Part shown: positions 1 through 7,626 of the stretch, piece by piece
Position numbering within the stretch: position 1 is the stretch's first letter
How the letters are laid out: every line of letters starts with the position of its first letter
Source: Allobosea sp. LC85
GTDB taxonomy: Bacteria; Pseudomonadota; Alphaproteobacteria; Rhizobiales; Beijerinckiaceae
DNA length: 64,000 bases
Direction of reading: 5' to 3'
NCBI RefSeq assembly: GCF_000735605.1
Contig: NZ_JPKG01000063.1
Span: 21,866-85,865, forward strand
The notes under the pieces: model-generated
What the model saw: the letters and a program-made list of their open reading frames with translations, nothing else
Database searches by the model: none
Told to the model about the DNA's origin: nothing
Program-made: the position numbers and the translations under genes

Positions 1-331
1 GTGGCTCCTCGACGAGATGCCGCCGCCCGAGAGCCTCGAGCTGGTCGAGGAGATTGCCGGCGCGCGGATCGAGCGCCGAGAAGTCCGCGGCGATCGAGGC
101 CCGATCGCGCTCGGCCATGCCGGCGATGATCGCGTCCTTGGAGGCGAAGTAGCGATAGAGATTGCCCGGGCTCATGCCGGCCTCGGCCGCGACGTCGTTC
201 ATCGTCGCGGCATGGAAGCCGGCGCGCGCGAAGACGCGCTCCGCCGCATCGAGGATGCGCGTATGGCGCTCCGTCAGGGCGCGGTCGGACGAGGCGTAGG
301 CAAAGGGCGGTGGCAAATGAGAAATCCGCAA
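1..331 (-). CDS. TetR/AcrR family transcriptional regulator, C-terminus cut by window edge
   Basis: The minus strand reads an N-terminal TetR helix-turn-helix: LTERHTRILDAAERVFARAG, then a recognition region with AAEAGMSPGNLYRYFASKD. This is the standard DNA-binding half, about 110 residues; the ligand-binding half lies outside the window. The start is unclear: no ATG is in frame, so a TTG at 331 (or TTG at 316) is the best candidate. A perfect 24-bp palindrome covers the proposed start, which strongly suggests autorepression. The next gene on the plus strand (amidotransferase) is divergent, so the site could also act on it. The ligand cannot be inferred. Confidence 0.85.
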   Translation of the reverse strand, partial: MRISHLPPPFAYASSDRALTERHTRILDAAERVFARAGFHAATMNDVAAEAGMSPGNLYRYFASKDAIIAGMAERDRASIAADFSALDPRAGNLLDQLEALGRRHLVEEP

Positions 332-354
332 TGAGAATGAACGTTCATTCTCAT
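331..354. promoter_or_regulatory. Perfect 24-bp palindrome, probable TetR operator
   Basis: Bases 331-354 equal their own reverse complement. The core is AATGAACGTTCATT, flanked by ATGAG/CTCAT. It lies at the 5' end of the TetR gene and between it and the divergent amidotransferase. AATGAAC-type half sites are common for TetR/AcrR regulators. The palindrome is seen directly; the assignment to this regulator is inference from position. Confidence 0.8.
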
Positions 355-573
355 GACCTATCGTGAACCTGAAGTCAAGAAGCGCCCGCGCCCGCAAGAA
401 GCGGCCGCGCCCGGCAGAATCTGGGCCCCGCCATGCAGAAATCTTCTGCGCGTCATGCGCTTCTGGCGCATGAATTGCTTTGCTCGGTCCCGCATGGAAC
501 CGCATTGTCAATGCATGGATGGACGTCGCGCCATTGGGCGCACCCTTGGCGCGTGAGCGACCCGAAGCCCGTG

Positions 574-1377
574 ATGAACGATCAACCCTTTCGTCTCAGC
601 GCTGCCCGCAAGCTCCGCTCCCCCGTCCCTCCCCGCCGGAACAAGCCGGCGCCGAAGCCGGTCCTGATCGTCCTGCACCAGGAGCATTCGACCTCCGGCC
701 GGGTCGGCCGCCTTCTCGCGGCGCGAGGGCACGCGCTCGATATCCGCAAGCCGCGCTTCGGCGATCCGCTTCCGGAGACCATGCGCGATCATGCCGGCGC
801 CGTGATCTTCGGCGGCCCGATGAGCGCCAACGACCCCGACGTTTTCGTCAAGGCCGAGATCGACTGGATCGGCACCTGTCTGAAGGAGCAGGCGCCCTTT
901 CTCGGCATTTGCCTGGGCGCCCAGATGCTCACAAGGCATCTCGGCGGCTCCGTCTACACGCATCCTCAGGGCCGGGCCGAGATCGGCTATTACGACCTTG
1001 CGCTGACTGAAGCCGGCGATACGCATGCAAGTGAGGCCGGCTTCACCTGGCCATCGACCGTGTACCAATGGCACCGTGAAGGCTTCGACTGCCCAAACGG
1101 CGCCGAGTGCCTCGCAACCGGGGGCGATTTCCCGGTCCAGGCCATCCGCTCGGGCCCCAGGGCCTACGGCATCCAGTTTCATCCCGAAGTGACCCCGGCG
1201 ATGATGTGCCGCTGGTCAGTGCGCGCGCATGAGCGCACCCTGATGCCCGGAGCCCAGCTGCGCCATCAGCATCTCGAAGGCTGGTATCGCTATGATCCCG
1301 CCGTCAGGGCCTGGCTCGACGGCTTCCTCGACCACTGGCTGTGCGTGCCGGCGGATGGAGAGACGTCCCTCGCATGA
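574..1377 (+). CDS. Class I glutamine amidotransferase-like protein
   Basis: A stand-alone GATase1 domain, 267 residues from ATG 574. The nucleophile Cys is in GICLGAQML and the catalytic His-Glu pair in FHPEVT; GGPMSAND is the typical early loop. Such free GATases (GuaA-type/YfeJ-like) release ammonia from glutamine or hydrolyse gamma-glutamyl compounds. The frame is open upstream to 433, but the fold begins near PVLIVLHQEH, so 574 (or GTG 553) is preferred. The stop overlaps the start of the next gene (ATGA, 1374-1377), so the two are translationally coupled. A role in gamma-glutamyl-amine or amino-acid turnover would fit the oxidase partner, but this is inference. Confidence 0.85.
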   Translation: MNDQPFRLSAARKLRSPVPPRRNKPAPKPVLIVLHQEHSTSGRVGRLLAARGHALDIRKPRFGDPLPETMRDHAGAVIFGGPMSANDPDVFVKAEIDWIGTCLKEQAPFLGICLGAQMLTRHLGGSVYTHPQGRAEIGYYDLALTEAGDTHASEAGFTWPSTVYQWHREGFDCPNGAECLATGGDFPVQAIRSGPRAYGIQFHPEVTPAMMCRWSVRAHERTLMPGAQLRHQHLEGWYRYDPAVRAWLDGFLDHWLCVPADGETSLA

Positions 1378-2615
1378 CCCGTACCTCGCTTGTCCTCGGC
1401 GCTGGCATCGTCGGCGTTTCCTGTGCGCTCGCGCTGCAGAAGCGCGGCTTCATGGTCACCCTGATCGACCGGCGCGAGCCCGGCAGCGAGACTTCCTACG
1501 GCAATGCGGGCGTGGTCAGCCCGACCTCAGTCGTTCCGCTCAACAATCCCTCGCTCTGGAAAAGCCTGCCGAACTATCTCGGCAACCAGCACGCCGCCGT
1601 GCGCTATCGCTGGGGCCATCTGCTAGGGAATCCCGGTTGGGTCCTGCGCTTCCTCGCGGAAGCGCGCCCATCCCGTCTCGCGCCCCGCGTTGCGGCGCTC
1701 CAGGGCCTGACAGCTCAGGCCCTGACCTTGCACAAGGCGTGGATGGCGGAAGCCGGAATCAGCCACCGCCTGCGTGAAACCGGCACGCTGAAGCTCTGGC
1801 GCAGCGAGGCCGGTCAACAGGCTGCCCGCACCGAGCAGCAATGGCTCGAGGATCATGGCTTTCGCGCCGACTACCTCGACCGGCAGGCCCTTTCGGCAGT
1901 CGAGCCCGATCTCAACCCGATCTTTTCGGCGGGCCTGTGGTTGCGTGACAACGGCTCGGTCGACTGGCCGCAGGCCGTGGTCGCGGCCTATGCGGCACTC
2001 TTCGTGGCACGCGGCGGAACGATCATTCGCGCTGCTGCCTCAGGACTCTCCAGGACGCATCAGGGCTGGCGCGCCACAACCGATTCCGGCAGCTTCGATG
2101 CCGATCTCGCCGTGGTCGCGCTTGGCCCATGGAGCGCCGACCTGCTGCGCCCGCTCGGGCTGAGCGTCCCGCTCAATGTCGAGCGGGGGTATCATCGTCA
2201 TTACAGGGCGAGCGACGGACGCAGCCTTTCGCGCCCGTTCTACGACGTCGAGTCCGCTTACTTCCTTGCTCCAATGGAGAAGGGCTACCGCCTGACCAGC
2301 GGCGTCGAGCTCGCTAACCGCGATGCACCTTCGAATTTCGCGCAGATCGACGCCGTCCTGCCACGAGCGAAGGAAGCCTTTGACCTGACCGAGGCGACCG
2401 AAGCCACGACCTGGCGCGGTGCCAGGCCAACGCTGCCCGATTCGCTGCCGATGATCGGGGAAGCGCCGCGAAACCCCGGACTCTGGCTCGCCTTCGGCAG
2501 CCAGCATATCGGCTTTGCAACCGGGCCAGTGACTGGGGAAATCCTGGCCGCGCTGATCTGCGGCGAGAGGCCGATCGCCGATCCGGAACCATTCGCGCCG
2601 GCGCGATATCTCTGA
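1374..2615 (+). CDS. FAD-dependent D-amino-acid dehydrogenase-like oxidoreductase (DadA family)
   Basis: 413 residues. The N-terminus carries the dinucleotide-binding motif VLGAGIVGVSCALAL and the second-strand acidic end LIDRREPGSETSYGN, characteristic of DadA/glycine-oxidase-like DAO-fold flavoproteins. The C-terminus has ARPTLPDSLPMIGEAPR and a GSQHIGFATGP segment, the usual FAD-closing region. The family oxidises D-amino acids or N-methyl amino acids to keto acids and ammonia or amine. It overlaps the amidotransferase by 4 bases, so the pair forms a two-gene operon. The true substrate is unknown. Confidence 0.85.
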   Translation: MTRTSLVLGAGIVGVSCALALQKRGFMVTLIDRREPGSETSYGNAGVVSPTSVVPLNNPSLWKSLPNYLGNQHAAVRYRWGHLLGNPGWVLRFLAEARPSRLAPRVAALQGLTAQALTLHKAWMAEAGISHRLRETGTLKLWRSEAGQQAARTEQQWLEDHGFRADYLDRQALSAVEPDLNPIFSAGLWLRDNGSVDWPQAVVAAYAALFVARGGTIIRAAASGLSRTHQGWRATTDSGSFDADLAVVALGPWSADLLRPLGLSVPLNVERGYHRHYRASDGRSLSRPFYDVESAYFLAPMEKGYRLTSGVELANRDAPSNFAQIDAVLPRAKEAFDLTEATEATTWRGARPTLPDSLPMIGEAPRNPGLWLAFGSQHIGFATGPVTGEILAALICGERPIADPEPFAPARYL

Positions 2616-2777
2616 TTCCGACGATCTGGTCGCGCGCTGAGGCGAGCGCGACATCGCCGTTGTGAGCCGGTTGGCGCAACAGGCGAGAGCCGAGGCGACT
2701 ACCTTCAATGGCCCAGGAAGCGTAGGCCAGCGCAGGCCGTCACGTCAGACGGCCGCGCCGGTCGAATGGGCGGCGTT

Positions 2778-3563
2778 TCAGACCTGCCGCGCCACCATCA
2801 TCTTCTTGATCTCGGCGATCGCCTTGGCCGGGTTCAGGCCCTTCGGGCAGGCATTGGCGCAGTTCATGATGGTGTGGCAGCGATAGAGCCGGAAGGGATC
2901 TTCCAGGTCATCAAGGCGCTCGCCGGTGGCCTCGTCGCGGGAATCGATCAGCCAGCGATAAGCCTGCAGCAGCACGGCCGGACCGAGATAGCGGTCGCCA
3001 TTCCACCAGTAGCTCGGGCAGGACGTCGAGCAGCAGGCGCAGAGGATGCATTCATAGAGCCCGTCGAGCTTCTCGCGGTCCTCCTTGCCCTGTGCCCATT
3101 CCTTCTCCGGCGCCGGCGTCGTGGTCTTGAGCCAGGGCTCGATCGAGGCGTGCTGGGCGTAGAAGCGTGTGAGGTCCGGCACCAGGTCCTTGATCACCGG
3201 CATATGCGGCAGCGGATAGATCGCGACCTTGCCCTTCGCGCCGCACTCGTCGATGCCGGTGGTGCAGGCCAGGCCGTTCTTGCCATCCATGTTCATGGCG
3301 CAGGAACCGCAGATGCCCTCGCGGCAGGAGCGCCGGAAGGTCAGCGTCGGGTCGATCTTGTTCTTGATCCAGATCAGCGCGTCGAGGACCATCGGTCCGC
3401 AATCCTCGCGATCGACATAATAGGTGTCGGTGCGCGGATTCTCGCCGGTATCCGGGTTCCAGCGATAAACCTTGAACTCGGTCAGCTTCTTGGCGCCGGC
3501 CGGCTTCGGCCAGGCCTTGCCTTCGGTCAGTCGTGAGTTCGCGGGGAGATTGAATTCGGCCAT
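2778..3563 (-). CDS. sdhB: Succinate dehydrogenase iron-sulfur subunit
   Basis: 261 residues. The plant-type [2Fe-2S] ligands are in CREGICGSC, and the bacterial-type clusters in CILCACCSTSCPSYWW and CHTIMNCANACPKGLNP. SdhB carries electrons from FAD in SdhA through [2Fe-2S], [4Fe-4S] and [3Fe-4S] to quinone at SdhCD. It is the last gene of sdhCDAB, 14 bases after sdhA. It converges on the DadA-like gene; the 160 bases between show no clear terminator to me. Confidence 0.98.
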   Translation of the reverse strand: MAEFNLPANSRLTEGKAWPKPAGAKKLTEFKVYRWNPDTGENPRTDTYYVDREDCGPMVLDALIWIKNKIDPTLTFRRSCREGICGSCAMNMDGKNGLACTTGIDECGAKGKVAIYPLPHMPVIKDLVPDLTRFYAQHASIEPWLKTTTPAPEKEWAQGKEDREKLDGLYECILCACCSTSCPSYWWNGDRYLGPAVLLQAYRWLIDSRDEATGERLDDLEDPFRLYRCHTIMNCANACPKGLNPAKAIAEIKKMMVARQV

Positions 3564-3577
3564 CGGTCAGATCGTCC

Positions 3578-5410
3578 TCAATACACCCGCGCCTTGGGCT
3601 TGATGTACTCGATATCGTTCGAGAGCGTGTAGGTATGGACCGGGCGGTCGTCGAGCGTGACGGTCCGCTTCTCGTCGTCGATCCAGGACAGGGTGTGCTT
3701 CATCCAGTCCTTGTCGTCGCGCTCCGGATAGTCCTCACGGGCATGCGCGCCACGGCTTTCCGGACGATTCAGCGCCGAATCCATGGTGACGACGGCCTGG
3801 GTGATCAGGTTGTCGAACTCGAGTGTCTCGACCAGGTCCGAGTTCCAGATCAGCGAACGGTCGGTGGTCGCGATGTCGGAGGCCCCGGCCCAGACCTCGT
3901 GGATCAGCTTGTGGCCTTCCTGCAGCGTCTCGCCGGTGCGGTAGACGGCGCAGTTGTCCTGCATCGTCTTCTGCATGCGGTTGCGCAGCTCTGCCGTCGG
4001 CGTGCCGCCCGAGGCGTTGCGGAACTTGTCGAGGCGGGTCAACGCGAGATCGGCCGAGGACTTCGGCAGTTCGGGCTGCTTTTCGCCCGGCGTGACGATT
4101 TCGGCGCAGCGCAGGCCTGCGGCACGACCGAAGACGACGAGATCGATCAGCGAATTCGAGCCGAGGCGGTTGGCGCCATGCACCGAGACGCAAGCCGCCT
4201 CGCCGATCGCCATCAGGCCGGGCACCACGGTGTCCGGATTGCCGTCGACCTTGGTCAGCACCTCGCCATGATAGTTCGTCGGGATGCCACCCATGTTGTA
4301 GTGCACCGTCGGCAGGACCGGGATCGGCTCACGGGTGACATCGACGCCGGCGAAGATTTTTGCGCTCTCCGAGATGCCCGGCAGGCGCTCGTGCAGGATC
4401 TTCGGGTCGAGATGGTCGAGATGCAGGTAGATGTGGTCGCCGTTCTTGCCGACGCCGCGCCCACCACGGATCTCCATGGTCATCGAGCGCGAGACGACGT
4501 CGCGCGACGCCAGATCCTTGGCCGAGGGAGCGTAACGCTCCATGAAGCGCTCGCCCTCGGAATTGGTGAGATAACCGCCCTCGCCGCGGGCCCCCTCGGT
4601 GATGAGGCAGCCGGCGCCATAGATACCGGTCGGGTGGAACTGCACGAATTCCATGTCCTGCAGCGGCAGGCCGGCGCGCAGCACCATGCCGCCACCGTCA
4701 CCGGTGCAGGTATGGGCCGAGGTCGCCGAGAAATAGGCGCGGCCATAGCCGCCGGTCGCCATGATCGCCATCTTCGAGCGGAAGCGATGCAGCGTGCCGT
4801 CATCGAGCTTGAGCGCGATCACGCCCCGGCACACGCCATCCTCGTCCATGATCAGGTCGATGGCGAAGTACTCGATGAAGAACTCTGTATTGTAGCGCAG
4901 CGCCTGGCCATAGAGCGTGTGCAGCATGGCATGGCCGGTGCGGTCGGCAGCGGCGCAGGTGCGCTGGGCCGGGGGACCGTTGCCGAAATCGGTGGTCATG
5001 CCGCCGAAGGGACGCTGATAGATCTTGCCGTCTTCGGTGCGCGAGAAGGGCACGCCCCAATGCTCGAGCTCATAGACCGCCGCCGGCGCGTTGCGCACCA
5101 GATACTCGATCGCATCCTGGTCGCCGAGCCAGTCCGACCCCTTGACGGTGTCGTACATGTGCCACTGCCAGGTGTCCTTGCCCATGTTGCCAAGCGAAGC
5201 GGCAACGCCGCCCTGCGCCGCGACAGTGTGCGAGCGGGTCGGGAACACCTTGGAGATGCAGGCAGTCCTCAGGCCCGCCTGCGAGCAGCCGACCGTCGCG
5301 CGCAAGCCCGCACCGCCGGCGCCGACGACCACGACGTCGAAGGTGTGATCGGTGATCGGGTAGGCCTGGCCGGTATAGGCCGGGACCGATTGGGCTCTGG
5401 TGATGGCCAT
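3578..5410 (-). CDS. sdhA: Succinate dehydrogenase flavoprotein subunit
   Basis: 610 residues from ATG 5410. The Rossmann motif is VVVGAGGAGLRATVG; the covalent-FAD histidine is in SHTVAAQGG; substrate-site segments include HPTGIYGAGCLITEGARGEGG. SdhA oxidises succinate to fumarate in the TCA cycle. The frame extends upstream to 5455, but that would overlap sdhD, so the internal ATG, 5 bases after the sdhD stop, is chosen. FAD attachment would need SdhE and possibly SDHAF4; an SDHAF4-like gene is at 33.4 kb. Confidence 0.98.
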   Translation of the reverse strand: MAITRAQSVPAYTGQAYPITDHTFDVVVVGAGGAGLRATVGCSQAGLRTACISKVFPTRSHTVAAQGGVAASLGNMGKDTWQWHMYDTVKGSDWLGDQDAIEYLVRNAPAAVYELEHWGVPFSRTEDGKIYQRPFGGMTTDFGNGPPAQRTCAAADRTGHAMLHTLYGQALRYNTEFFIEYFAIDLIMDEDGVCRGVIALKLDDGTLHRFRSKMAIMATGGYGRAYFSATSAHTCTGDGGGMVLRAGLPLQDMEFVQFHPTGIYGAGCLITEGARGEGGYLTNSEGERFMERYAPSAKDLASRDVVSRSMTMEIRGGRGVGKNGDHIYLHLDHLDPKILHERLPGISESAKIFAGVDVTREPIPVLPTVHYNMGGIPTNYHGEVLTKVDGNPDTVVPGLMAIGEAACVSVHGANRLGSNSLIDLVVFGRAAGLRCAEIVTPGEKQPELPKSSADLALTRLDKFRNASGGTPTAELRNRMQKTMQDNCAVYRTGETLQEGHKLIHEVWAGASDIATTDRSLIWNSDLVETLEFDNLITQAVVTMDSALNRPESRGAHAREDYPERDDKDWMKHTLSWIDDEKRTVTLDDRPVHTYTLSNDIEYIKPKARVY

Positions 5411-5415
5411 CGGGT

Positions 5416-5808
5416 TCAGCCTCCGAAAGAGAGTTTCAGGATCGCGAAGACGCAAGCCGCGCCGATCGCGATCGCAAAGAAGGTGTTGGCCATCACAGCG
5501 AGGATCTTCAGCCCCTCGTGGTGGACGTAGTCCTCGATCACGACCTGCATGCCGAGGCGCATGTGGACCGCACCCGACAGGGTGAAGAGCAGCATCAGGA
5601 TCGCGACCAGCGGATGCGACAGCGTCGCTACCGCAGCCGCATAGGGCTTGCCGAAGAGCGAGATCACAACGCCGAGGAAGATGATCGTCAGGAAGACGTT
5701 CGCCACGGCAGTGACGCGCTGCAGCCAGAAATGGCCAGTGCCGGACCTGGCCGAGCCGAGACCGCGGACGCGGCCGAGCGGGGTACGCATGGAAGAATTT
5801 GACGACAT
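5416..5808 (-). CDS. sdhD: Succinate dehydrogenase membrane anchor subunit
   Basis: 130 residues with three hydrophobic segments (around residues 34-52, 62-82 and 101-124). The heme/quinone-side motif GAVHMRLGMQVVIEDYVH lies in the middle. SdhD and SdhC anchor SdhAB in the inner membrane and hold heme b and quinone. It is 11 bases after sdhC and 5 before sdhA. Confidence 0.95.
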   Translation of the reverse strand: MSSNSSMRTPLGRVRGLGSARSGTGHFWLQRVTAVANVFLTIIFLGVVISLFGKPYAAAVATLSHPLVAILMLLFTLSGAVHMRLGMQVVIEDYVHHEGLKILAVMANTFFAIAIGAACVFAILKLSFGG

Positions 5809-5819
5809 GGCGAAACTCC

Positions 5820-6215
5820 TCAGCGCATCGCGTAGGCGACGATCCAGAGCAGGATCGTCAGGCCAGCCGAGACGAAGACGCTGTACTTCGCCATGTTCGT
5901 GCGCGTCTCAAGGTCGTAGCCGTGCCCCAGATCCCAGACAAAATGGCGCAAGCCGCCAACCATGTGGTGCAGGAGCGCAAAGGAATAGCCGAACAGCACG
6001 AGGCGCCCCAGGAAGGAGCCGGCGATCGCCTGAGCCGTTTCATAAGCCGCCGGCCCCGAGGCGGCAGCGACGAGCCAGGCGGCGATAAGCACTGTGCCGG
6101 CATAGAGCGCCGAGCCGGTGGCACGATGCGCGATCGACATCGCCATGGTCCAGGACCAGCGGTAGATTTGCAGATGCGGCGAAAGCGGGCGCGCGATCGG
6201 TTTGGTTTCGGCCAA
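5820..6215 (-). CDS. sdhC: Succinate dehydrogenase cytochrome b556 subunit
   Basis: 131 residues. RPLSPHLQIYRW at the N-terminus, SIAHRATGSAL and the heme-ligand segment LLHHMVGGLRHFVWD are typical SdhC, with three membrane spans. The open frame reaches 6314, but the protein family begins just before RPLSPH. TTG at 6215 is preferred because GGAGAG stands 6 bases upstream. First gene of sdhCDAB, so the operon promoter must lie in 6216-6372. Confidence 0.93.
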   Translation of the reverse strand: MAETKPIARPLSPHLQIYRWSWTMAMSIAHRATGSALYAGTVLIAAWLVAAASGPAAYETAQAIAGSFLGRLVLFGYSFALLHHMVGGLRHFVWDLGHGYDLETRTNMAKYSVFVSAGLTILLWIVAYAMR

Positions 6216-6263
6216 GGTGAACTCTCCGACTCTGCGGCCCGCCGGCGGGCCCGATCCATTTGG

Positions 6264-6303
6264 GAATGGTTCTAGAGTGATTGGCTCTCTATAGAAACCA
6301 TTC
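6264..6303. promoter_or_regulatory. Inverted repeat upstream of sdhC
   Basis: GAATGGTT (6264-6271) pairs with AACCATTC (6296-6303); the interior continues with a partial TCTAGAG / CTCTATAGA match. It lies about 49-88 bases before the proposed sdhC TTG start, in the only gap where the sdh promoter can be. It could be a leader hairpin, an operator, or the end of the transcript of the upstream minus-strand genes. The repeat is seen; the function is inference. Confidence 0.4.
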
Positions 6304-6372
6304 CGGCGCTGCAATGCGAGGCAGCGAATCGCTGGTTACATAAATCTCAAACTGTAACTTTATGCTTACGCA

Positions 6373-7446
6373 TCAGCGCGGCAGCAGCACCCAGTAATCC
6401 AGATCAAGGATGACGCCACCGGCATATTGATCGCCCAGCTTCAAGGGGTACTCGTTGCAGGGCAGGTTCTTGGTCGCGACGAGCCGCAGACGCAGGGCGC
6501 CGACATCGCTTCGGCCCGGCAACTCGGCCTTCTCCAGCACTTCGCTCCAGGCATAGACCGTGTCGCCCGCGAAAAGTGGCGCGACATGCCTCCCGCCGTT
6601 GATCGCAGCGATATGAAGGCAGTTGCCGAGGCCGTTGAACGAAAGGGCACGGGCCAGGCTGATGACATGGCCGCCATAGATCAGCCTTTTGCCGAAACGC
6701 GTCTCGCGCGCGCTGTAGGCGTCGAAATGTACTTTTGCGGTGTTCTGGTAGAGGCGGGTGGCGAGCTGATGCTCGGCCTCCTCCACCGTCATGCCGTCAA
6801 CATGGTCGATGCTCTCGCCGACCGCATAATGGCCCCAGCGAAACGCCGAGCCTGCGAGCGCATCATCGTAAGCGGTGAGATCAAGCGCCGGGCAGCCCTC
6901 GCCGAGTTCTTCGGGAGCGACGGCCTTCGGCAATTCAGGCACCTGCTCGGCATGGGCCGGGGTTCCCGGCGCGCGTTTGCGCACCAGCACCCAGCGCGCA
7001 TAGCTCAGCACGATTTCGCCATGCTGGTTGCGGCCGATCGAGCGGACATAGACGATACCGGCATCGCCCGCCGAGGTCTGCTTCAGGCCGATCACCTCCG
7101 AAGTGGTCGACAAGGTGTCGCCCGGATAGACCGGCCTGAGGAAGCGTCCATCCGCATAGCCAAGATTGGCAACGGCATTCAGCGAGACGTCCGGCACCGT
7201 CTTGCCGAAGACGATATGGAAGACCAGCAGATCATCGATCGGCGCCGCGGGATAACCGACCGCGCGTGCGAAGCTGTCCGAAGACTGCACGGCGAAGCGC
7301 GGCCCATAGAGCGCCGTATAGAGCGAGACATCGCCGCTGGTCACGGTACGTGGCGTCGCATGGACGATCGTCTCGCCCAGCCGGAAATCCTCGAAGAAGC
7401 GGCCGGGGCTGGTTTTGGAAGCAGTCAGCGTCGCGGTCTGGGACAT
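6373..7446 (-). CDS. mch: Mesaconyl-CoA hydratase (MaoC-like, ethylmalonyl-CoA pathway)
   Basis: 357 residues, a tandem hot-dog (MaoC) protein. The N-terminus (GRFFEDFRLGETIVHATPR, TALYGPRFAVQSSD, DDLLVFHIVFGKTVPDVS) closely resembles Rhodobacter mesaconyl-C1-CoA hydratase as I remember it. It interconverts mesaconyl-CoA and beta-methylmalyl-CoA, which a CitE-type lyase splits to glyoxylate and propionyl-CoA during acetyl-CoA assimilation. A CitE-like CoA-ester lyase lies at 9.4 kb, consistent with this pathway. It is on the same strand as sdhCDAB, 157 bases upstream of sdhC. Confidence 0.88.
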   Translation of the reverse strand: MSQTATLTASKTSPGRFFEDFRLGETIVHATPRTVTSGDVSLYTALYGPRFAVQSSDSFARAVGYPAAPIDDLLVFHIVFGKTVPDVSLNAVANLGYADGRFLRPVYPGDTLSTTSEVIGLKQTSAGDAGIVYVRSIGRNQHGEIVLSYARWVLVRKRAPGTPAHAEQVPELPKAVAPEELGEGCPALDLTAYDDALAGSAFRWGHYAVGESIDHVDGMTVEEAEHQLATRLYQNTAKVHFDAYSARETRFGKRLIYGGHVISLARALSFNGLGNCLHIAAINGGRHVAPLFAGDTVYAWSEVLEKAELPGRSDVGALRLRLVATKNLPCNEYPLKLGDQYAGGVILDLDYWVLLPR

Positions 7447-7626
7447 CGGCGTCTCGCGTCTGGTCAGGCGGCCGGATTGTGCGCTGCCGTGAGAGCCTGC
7501 GTCCAGTCTCGCGCCGCTGCGACGATGGGGTAAGGCGCACGCCCGGAATGGTCGGACCAGAGCCGACCACCCTGCGAATGGACCTCGCGGCTCTCCGCTT
7601 CGCCGCGACAGGAAATGGCGCGAAGC

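Noticed and set aside
2766..3536. Open frame antisense to sdhB
   Set aside because: Same codon-shadow pattern, no motif.
3635..5530. Long open frame antisense to sdhA and sdhD
   Set aside because: Codes no recognisable domain, Arg/Asp/Gly-rich shadow of high-GC sdhA, which is an unmistakable gene.
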